Made by a program: the position numbers and the translations under genes. From Methanoregulaceae archaeon (lineage in GTDB: Bacteria > Armatimonadota > Fimbriimonadia > Fimbriimonadales > Fimbriimonadaceae), in NCBI GenBank assembly GCA_020850325.1, contig JADZEW010000030.1, positions 1 to 64,000 of the forward strand: DNA of 64,000 nucleotides. The letters are read 5' to 3'. Below, piece after piece: positions 58,464-64,000 of this stretch. Each line of letters opens with the position of its first letter. Within the stretch, counting starts at the first letter, position 1. The notes below the pieces were generated by a model. That model saw nothing but the letters and a program-made list of their open reading frames with translations. It was not told where the DNA came from and ran no database searches.

Positions 58464-60251
58464 TTGCGGCTCATTCGCATCTTCACCAAGTTCGACCCGA
58501 GGATTGCTCGGGAGCTGAAAGCGCAGCGCCGCACGATCGTGCTCGGCCTTGCATGCGCCATCGGCACCTCGTTGCTGACCGCAGCCACCATCCCGCTGGT
58601 AAACATCGCGGTCGACATGATCAAGAACCTCAGCGATCGCCAAGGCGATCCGACCGAGGAACTGAGGCGGCTTGGGATGCTGAGCGCGGGCTTCGTCGGG
58701 CTCTTCGCCATCAAGTACGGCTTCACGCGGGGGCAGATGTGGTACATCTCGAAAGCCGCCGCGCTGATGATCCTCGACCTGCGCGTAAGGCTCTTTGATA
58801 AGCTCCAGCGCCTGCCGATAAGCTACTTCAACTCGAAACGCTCGGGCGAGATTCAGAGCGTACTCACGAGCGACGTTGGGATGTATCAAAGCGCGGTGAT
58901 GATCATCCGCGACGCGATCGACGGTCCGTTGAAGGCCATCGCGGCCATTGTCTCGATCGTCATCATCAGCTACGAACTTGCCCTCGTGTCGCTGGTGTTC
59001 GTGCCGATCCTCGCCTTCGTCATCAACCGGAACGGGCGCAAGATGAAGGTTGCCCAGGCGCAGGTTCAAGACGACACCGCGCGGATGATCGCGATGACCA
59101 CGGAGGCGCTGCAGGGTACGCGCGTCGTCAAGGCGTTCGCGGCGGAGGAGCGGGTGGGCGACACGTACCGCCAACACGTTCGCCAGACTTATGAGAGCAC
59201 GATGCGGGCGGTGGGCCGGTTGGCGTCGCTGCGGCCCCTCGTGGAACTCATCGGTGCGGTGGCGCTCGGAATCGTGCTCTTCATTTGCGGCTGGCTTGCC
59301 GTGAACGCCGGCCTCACCGTCGGCAACGTCGCGGCGCTGATCTACGCGATGGACGTGATCAATCAGGGATTCCGAACGCTGGGCTACGCCAACAACACCT
59401 ACAACCAGGTGCTCGCCGCAACCGACCGGATCTACCGCGAGATTCTCGACGTCCCGGAAGACGAGTCGGAAGATCACAAGCTCCGAACGCTGGACCGGGT
59501 CGAGGGGCGGATCGAGTTCCGCGACGTCAGCTTCACGTACCCCGACGGAACCCAAGCGCTCACGAAGGTGAGTTTCGTCATCGAGCCAGGGCAGTCGCTT
59601 GCGTTGGTGGGGCCGAGCGGCTCAGGCAAGAGCACCATCGCCGATCTCCTCCTGCGATTCTATGAGCCAACGTCGGGGCAGATTCTGCTCGACGGCGTCG
59701 ATCTGTGCGAGCTCCGTCGCAACTGGCTGCGCGGGCTCATGGGGGTCGTCCCCCAAAACACGTTCCTCTTTGCCGGGACCATCGCGGACAACATCCGCAT
59801 GGGCAATCCCCACGCAACAAGCGCCGAAATCGCCGACGCCGCCCACGCCGCGCACGTCGATGTGTTCGTGGACGAAATGCCCGCTCGGTACGACAGCTCG
59901 GTCGGCGAGAGCGGGGTTGGCCTCAGCGGTGGCGAGCGTCAGCGAGTCGCGATCGCCCGGGCGATCGTCCGCAAGCCCCAGATCTTGCTGCTCGACGAGG
60001 CGACGAGCGCGCTCGATGCGGTGAGCGAGAAGCACGTCCAGCAAGCGCTTGAGGAAATCATGCCGGGGCGCACGACGCTGATGATCGCGCACCGGCTGAC
60101 CACCGCGGCTCGCGCTAACCGCATCCTAATGTTGCGGGGCGGCCAAGTGATCGAGTTCGGCAGCCACCGAGAACTGATGGACCGCGATGGGGCCTACGCC
60201 GCGATGTACCGCGCCTTCAACTCCGGCCTCATCGAGGGCGACATCGGATGA
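58464..60251 (+). CDS. ABC exporter, MsbA-type membrane-ATPase fusion
   Basis: This 595-residue half-transporter has six membrane helices (about 18-310) and an ATPase domain (about 345-590) with Walker A GPSGSGKST (about 379-387), LSGGERQR (about 486-493) and Walker B ILLLDEATSALDA. Lipid A/phospholipid or drug export is typical of the group; substrate unproven. The start is TTG 58464, with TAAACT 7 nt upstream whose first bases are the stop codon of the Rieske gene. The next ATPase gene overlaps its stop (ATGA). Confidence 0.9.
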   Translation: MRLIRIFTKFDPRIARELKAQRRTIVLGLACAIGTSLLTAATIPLVNIAVDMIKNLSDRQGDPTEELRRLGMLSAGFVGLFAIKYGFTRGQMWYISKAAALMILDLRVRLFDKLQRLPISYFNSKRSGEIQSVLTSDVGMYQSAVMIIRDAIDGPLKAIAAIVSIVIISYELALVSLVFVPILAFVINRNGRKMKVAQAQVQDDTARMIAMTTEALQGTRVVKAFAAEERVGDTYRQHVRQTYESTMRAVGRLASLRPLVELIGAVALGIVLFICGWLAVNAGLTVGNVAALIYAMDVINQGFRTLGYANNTYNQVLAATDRIYREILDVPEDESEDHKLRTLDRVEGRIEFRDVSFTYPDGTQALTKVSFVIEPGQSLALVGPSGSGKSTIADLLLRFYEPTSGQILLDGVDLCELRRNWLRGLMGVVPQNTFLFAGTIADNIRMGNPHATSAEIADAAHAAHVDVFVDEMPARYDSSVGESGVGLSGGERQRVAIARAIVRKPQILLLDEATSALDAVSEKHVQQALEEIMPGRTTLMIAHRLTTAARANRILMLRGGQVIEFGSHRELMDRDGAYAAMYRAFNSGLIEGDIG

Positions 60252-61018
60252 GCGTCCTCGTTGAAACGGAGAACCTCACCTGCGGATATCCGTCACGCGA
60301 GGTCCTTCGCGACATGACGATGTCGGTTTCGACGGGCGAAGTGGTCGCCTTACTTGGTCCCAACGGGAGTGGTAAGTCTACGCTCCTCAAGACCCTCTCA
60401 GGCACGTTGAAGCTCCTCGCCGGACGCGTGACGCTGACCGGCGAGTGGATTGAGCGGCTGACGCATCAGGAGCGGGGTCAGCGCATTGGGTTTGTCCCGC
60501 AAGAAGAACTCCCCACCTTTCCGTTTCTCTCCCGCCAGATTGTCGTCATGGGCCGCCTGCCTCACACTCCCGGCTTCTTTGATGCTCCCGAGGATTGGGT
60601 GCGCGTGAAAGAGGCGATGATCCGCGCCGACTGTTGGGAGCTGGCTGATCGGCCCGTTACAGAGCTCAGCGGCGGCGAGCGCCAGCGGGTGCTCCTCGCG
60701 CGCGCCCTCGCGACCGATGCCCCGCTCCTACTGCTCGATGAACCCAGCGCCCATTTGGATGTCGGCCATTCGCTCGCCCTGGTTGCGTTGCTTCGCGAAC
60801 TCGCGCGGGATGGCCACGGCGTCCTGATGGCGGTTCACGACTTGAATCTGGCGGCGATGGTTGCGGATCGGGCGGTCCTTCTGGGAGGCGGCCGAGTTCG
60901 AGCCGACGGCCCCACCGAGCAGGTGCTTCGCGATGCACAGTTGGACGAGGTCTACGGCGTCGAGTTCGAGCGAATCACGGCCGGATCGGGGCAGTTGCGG
61001 GTGTTCGCTCGCGCCTGA
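60248..61018 (+). CDS. ABC transporter ATPase, iron-chelate/cobalamin type
   Basis: This 256-residue ATPase has Walker A GPNGSGKST (about 37-45), LSGGERQRVLLARAL (about 139-153) and Walker B LLLLDEPSAHLD. The order and length match FecE/BtuD-type subunits of metal-chelate importers, but no permease or binding protein gene is adjacent. It begins inside the stop codon of the exporter gene. Confidence 0.85.
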   Translation: MSVLVETENLTCGYPSREVLRDMTMSVSTGEVVALLGPNGSGKSTLLKTLSGTLKLLAGRVTLTGEWIERLTHQERGQRIGFVPQEELPTFPFLSRQIVVMGRLPHTPGFFDAPEDWVRVKEAMIRADCWELADRPVTELSGGERQRVLLARALATDAPLLLLDEPSAHLDVGHSLALVALLRELARDGHGVLMAVHDLNLAAMVADRAVLLGGGRVRADGPTEQVLRDAQLDEVYGVEFERITAGSGQLRVFARA

Positions 61019-61046
61019 GACGTCGCATTCCCGCCATAATCACCCC

Positions 61047-61580
61047 ATGGGTTCGCTGGTACTGGACGCCGCAGATATGCGCCGGACGCTTGGGCGGATG
61101 GCCCATGAGATTCTGGAAGCTCATGCTGGCGGCGAAGACCTCGTGGTGGTTGGAGTCATGCGCCGAGGATGGCCGGTCGCCAAGCGGCTGGCGTTCGTCA
61201 TGACGCAGATCGAAGGGGTCACGATCCCGTGCGGACGCATCGACATCTCGAACTACCGCGATGACCGCCCCGCGTCGGTGACCGATGAGAGCGAGATTCC
61301 TTTCCAAGTCAGCGGCAAGAAAGTGATCCTCGTCGACGAAGTGATTTTTACGGGACGGACGGTGCGCAGTGCGCTGAATGCGCTGATGGAACACGGTCGC
61401 CCGGCCTCGGTCGAACTGGCGGTACTCATCGACCGCGGCCACCGAGAGCTGCCCATTCAACCGAACTACTGCGGCAAGGCAGTATCGACCGAACGCGACG
61501 ACCACGTCGTCGTGAAAGTCCACGAAATGGACGGCGAGGACGCCGTCATCATCGAAAATGGAGTCCTCCATGGCGCGTAA
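61047..61580 (+). CDS. pyrR: PyrR-type bifunctional regulator / uracil phosphoribosyltransferase
   Basis: This 177-residue phosphoribosyltransferase has the PRPP motif VILVDEVIFTGRTVRSAL (about 92-109) and the RGHRELPIQPNYCGK block (about 130-144) of PyrR. In many bacteria it binds pyr mRNA and attenuates transcription. Here it starts the pyrR-pyrB-pyrC operon, but I see no PyrR-binding hairpin or attenuator before it. CATAAT (61035-61040) ends 6 nt before the ATG, so the mRNA is probably leaderless, which would leave no room for a leader attenuator. pyrB overlaps its end. Confidence 0.9.
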   Translation: MGSLVLDAADMRRTLGRMAHEILEAHAGGEDLVVVGVMRRGWPVAKRLAFVMTQIEGVTIPCGRIDISNYRDDRPASVTDESEIPFQVSGKKVILVDEVIFTGRTVRSALNALMEHGRPASVELAVLIDRGHRELPIQPNYCGKAVSTERDDHVVVKVHEMDGEDAVIIENGVLHGA

Positions 61581-62523
61581 CCTGCTCTCGATTCGACATC
61601 TCAGTCCCGACCAGATCGAGGAGCTCCTCGTCCTTGGGCGCGAGTTCAAGCAGTGGGTGATCGAGGGCAAAGAGATTGCTCGGCTGAATCGCGTGGTGGG
61701 GCAGTTATTCTTCGAGAACTCCACCCGCACTCGGGTCTCGTTCGAGCAAGCTGCCCACTATCTGGGCTTGAAGTCGGTGAACTTTTCCACAACCGGTAGT
61801 TCGCTCAAGAAAGGCGAGACGCTCAAGGACACGATTCTCACGTTGCGGTACGAGCGGCTGAACGGCCTTGTTATGCGCCATCCCTCGTCGGGAGCGCCCG
61901 CTTTGGCCGCGCGCTACTTTGCCGGACCCGTTTTGAATGCCGGCGATGGCCGCCACGAACACCCCACCCAGGCGCTGGCCGACGCCCTCACGATCCGCGA
62001 ACGCAAAGGCAGCCTCGAAGGGCTTACCGTCGCGATCGTCGGCGATGTCGAGCACTCCCGCGTGGCGCGCTCGAACGCCTGGCTGATGGCGAAGATGGGG
62101 GCCAACGTACGTTTTGTCGGACCGAGGACCCTGATGCCCGCCCACAGCGGCCTGCTGCCGGGAGACGTGTTCTACGACCTGGAATCGGGAATCAAAGACG
62201 CCGACGTCATCATCGCCCTGAGGTTGCAACGCGAGCGAATGACCGACGGGCTCATTGGCTCGATTGGCGAGTACGCACGGCAGTATCAGATTAACCGCGA
62301 CAAGCTGCGATACGCCGCGCCCGACGCCTTGCTGCTTCATCCCGGGCCGATCAATCGCGGTATTGAACTTGACGACGCTGCCGCCGACGGCGAACAGTCG
62401 GTCATCACCGCCCAAGTCGAAAACGGAATCTTCGTGCGGATGGCTGCCCTCTACTGGTGCTTCCACGAACCGGAACCGCCCAAGCCCGCCCCGAAGAGCC
62501 GAGCCAAGAAGGTGAAAGCGTGA
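61570..62523 (+). CDS. pyrB: Aspartate carbamoyltransferase catalytic subunit
   Basis: This 317-residue enzyme joins carbamoyl phosphate and aspartate. It has the motif FFENSTRTRVSFE (about 46-58) for carbamoyl phosphate, HPTQALADALTI (about 130-141) and the aspartate-loop region RLQRERMTDG. The ATG at 61570, after GGAGTCC, gives the usual N-terminus; an in-frame ATG lies four codons earlier. It overlaps pyrR by 11 bp, and pyrC starts in its stop (GTGA). Confidence 0.95.
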   Translation: MARNLLSIRHLSPDQIEELLVLGREFKQWVIEGKEIARLNRVVGQLFFENSTRTRVSFEQAAHYLGLKSVNFSTTGSSLKKGETLKDTILTLRYERLNGLVMRHPSSGAPALAARYFAGPVLNAGDGRHEHPTQALADALTIRERKGSLEGLTVAIVGDVEHSRVARSNAWLMAKMGANVRFVGPRTLMPAHSGLLPGDVFYDLESGIKDADVIIALRLQRERMTDGLIGSIGEYARQYQINRDKLRYAAPDALLLHPGPINRGIELDDAAADGEQSVITAQVENGIFVRMAALYWCFHEPEPPKPAPKSRAKKVKA

Positions 62524-63842
62524 GAACTCTCCTCAAGAACGGCCGCATCCTCGATCCCTCGCAGGATCTGGACGTCATCGGCCACGTGATGATCGAAGAC
62601 GACCAGATCGCGGCGATGGGGCCGGACATCCCGTCGGACGACGTCGACGACATTTACGACTGCACCGGGTTGTGGATCTGTCCGGGCTTGGTCGACCCGC
62701 ATGTCCATCTTCGCGAACCCGGCCGGGAGGACGAAGAGACGATCGTTTCCGGAACCCAGGCCGCCGCTGCGGGTGGATTTACGACGATCTGCTGCATGCC
62801 GAATACGTCGCCGCCGTTGGACAATCCGTCGCTGGTCGATTTCATCCTCGACCGGGCGGCTTCGCCGGAAGCGGGCGGCGTGTTCGTGGCGCCGGTGGGC
62901 GCGTTGACCGTGGGGATGCGGGGCGAGCAGATTGCCGACCTCGCCGCGATGAAGCGCGCCGGAATCGTGGCCGCGAGCGACGAGGAATTCCCCATCCAAA
63001 GCAGCTTCATTATGCAGAAGGCGATGGAGACCTGCGTGCAGGTCGACCTGCCGATCATGGCCCACTGCGAAGACCTGAGTCTCTCGAACGGCGGCGCAAT
63101 GAACGAGGGTGCAATGTCGGCGGTGCTCGGAGTGAAGGGCATCCCGCGTAGTGCGGAAGAGATCATGGTCATGCGCAACTGCCTGCTAAGCCTGCACACC
63201 GGCTGCCAGTTGCACGTGATGCGCGTGAGCACCTGGGGGGCGATCGAGATGATCCGGCAGGCGAAGTATCTCGGCGCACCGGTCACCTGCGAGGTCAGTC
63301 CGCAGCACTTCGTGTTCACCGAAGAGCACGTTGGTGAGTTCGACACGCACTTCAAAATGTTGCCGCCGCTGCGAACGCAGGTCGACATCGACATCATGCT
63401 GCAGGCGCTGCAGGAGGGCACGATCGACGTGATCTCCAGCGATCACTCGCCGCACGCCAGCCACAAGACGCAGGCTCCGTTCGAGGATGCACCGTTCGGG
63501 CAGGTCGGACTCGAGTCGATTGTCGGCGTGACGCTGACTCACTTGACCCATCGGGGAATCCTGACGCCGCTCGAGACGATCCGCAAGCTCAGCACCAAGC
63601 CCGCGCAGATCCTGCGGCTCGACGCGGGAACGCTTAAGCCGGGTGAAACGCCGATCGCGCAGATCACCGTCATCGATCCGGGATTCGAGTGGACGTTCGA
63701 CGTGAACAAGACGTTTAGCCGCAGCCGGAACTCGCCCTTCCACGGCATGATGCTCAAGGGCCGCTCGGTGTTGACGTTCTCGGGAAGCGAAATCTACCGC
63801 GACCGCCACTTCTCGGATGACCGAATCACGATGGTCACCTGA
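62520..63842 (+). CDS. pyrC: Dihydroorotase
   Basis: This 440-residue amidohydrolase closes carbamoyl aspartate to dihydroorotate. It has the metal motif DPHVHLREPG (about 60-69), the conserved MPNTSPPLDNP (about 98-108) and the Asp-containing ISSDHSPH (about 305-312). It is class I (PyrC of the DHO type). The GTG start overlaps the pyrB stop. It is the last gene of the operon in view. Confidence 0.93.
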   Translation: MRTLLKNGRILDPSQDLDVIGHVMIEDDQIAAMGPDIPSDDVDDIYDCTGLWICPGLVDPHVHLREPGREDEETIVSGTQAAAAGGFTTICCMPNTSPPLDNPSLVDFILDRAASPEAGGVFVAPVGALTVGMRGEQIADLAAMKRAGIVAASDEEFPIQSSFIMQKAMETCVQVDLPIMAHCEDLSLSNGGAMNEGAMSAVLGVKGIPRSAEEIMVMRNCLLSLHTGCQLHVMRVSTWGAIEMIRQAKYLGAPVTCEVSPQHFVFTEEHVGEFDTHFKMLPPLRTQVDIDIMLQALQEGTIDVISSDHSPHASHKTQAPFEDAPFGQVGLESIVGVTLTHLTHRGILTPLETIRKLSTKPAQILRLDAGTLKPGETPIAQITVIDPGFEWTFDVNKTFSRSRNSPFHGMMLKGRSVLTFSGSEIYRDRHFSDDRITMVT

Positions 63843-63879
63843 CGTCGGTGGACCCACCCGCGAACGTATACTGATAGCG

Positions 63880-64000
63880 ATGCCCCCTACTTTGTTTGGC
63901 TTCCGCGCGTGTTTGGCGGCAGCTCTGGCGATGGTGTTCGCCGCAGGGTGCAAGACGACGCCCCCGCCCGACCCGAATGACCCCGCGCAGGTGGGGATGG
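63880..64000 (+). CDS. Lipoprotein, start only (runs off the window)
   Basis: The first 40 codons show a signal peptide with lipobox FAAGC (Cys24), followed by a Pro/Asp-rich stretch. The rest lies beyond the right edge. TATACT (63867-63872) ends 7 nt before the ATG, fitting a leaderless mRNA. The function is unknown. Confidence 0.6.
   Translation, partial: MPPTLFGFRACLAAALAMVFAAGCKTTPPPDPNDPAQVGM

Noticed and set aside
1-64000. CRISPR array, rRNA operon, complete IS element or prophage
   Set aside because: No regularly spaced repeats, rRNA sequence, transposase or phage structural genes were seen on either strand.

Overview
The window is about 64 kb of GC-rich, gene-dense bacterial chromosome. 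I infer a member of the Armatimonadota, probably Fimbriimonadia-like. The reasons are the mix of a UBact/proteasome/Dop locus, a PEP-CTERM exported protein, an LpxA/FabZ pair that implies a diderm envelope, and poly-Gly lipoproteins. No rRNA or tRNA gene and no CRISPR array was recognised, so this placement rests on gene content alone.

Region 1 (0.2-24.3 kb) is a nitrate-to-ammonium module. It holds a NarG-like molybdoenzyme with a NarI-like membrane subunit and a CMD-family protein, a PEP-CTERM protein, MobA, a Crp/Fnr-type regulator co-transcribed with NnrS, a cysteine-synthase-type enzyme, a truncated NarK followed by a lower-GC SLAC1/TehA plus FNT channel pair, NDH-2, a DUF559 protein, a flavodoxin-like NAD(P)H reductase, Mog and MoeA, an assimilatory-type nitrate reductase (NasA/NarB type), a hemerythrin, a low-GC Mrr-like nuclease gene, and nrfH-nrfA-resB-ccsA. 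Six palindromes TATGAY-N4-RTCATR lie in front of the molybdoenzymes, the CMD operon, nnrS-crp, narK and nrfHA. Four of them are centred 41.5 or 42.5 bp upstream of the start codon, with a -10 hexamer directly before that codon. This predicts activator-dependent leaderless transcripts. The other two are centred 54.5 bp upstream of genes that have a Shine-Dalgarno sequence.

Region 2 (24.4-31.6 kb) holds a hypothetical gene, a UBact-prcB operon, a secreted TPR/thioredoxin-fold protein, and an operon of a Gly-rich lipoprotein followed by dop. Together UBact, the beta subunit and Dop are a large part of a Pup-like protein-tagging and proteasome system.

Region 3 (31.7-64 kb) is mostly housekeeping: a PfkB kinase and DeoC, a DUF2726 protein, MutS, HisG, a beta-propeller protein, DprA and NagA, a saccharopine-dehydrogenase-like protein, FabZ-LpxA, NnrD, an FHA protein, RecA-RecX-RNase Y, an M1 peptidase, a Cys-rich membrane protein, EF-P, an M20 hydrolase with LutA and LutB, a Rieske oxygenase, two ABC transporter genes, PyrR-PyrB-PyrC and the start of a lipoprotein.

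Two features recur through the window. Many lone or first genes have a TANNNT-type hexamer 5-8 nt before the start codon and no Shine-Dalgarno sequence, so leaderless mRNAs look common. Genes within operons very often overlap by GTGA or ATGA. Lower-GC inserts (about 9.05-11.15, 18.9-20.0 and 33.7-34.4 kb) and fold-back repeats mark probable acquisitions.
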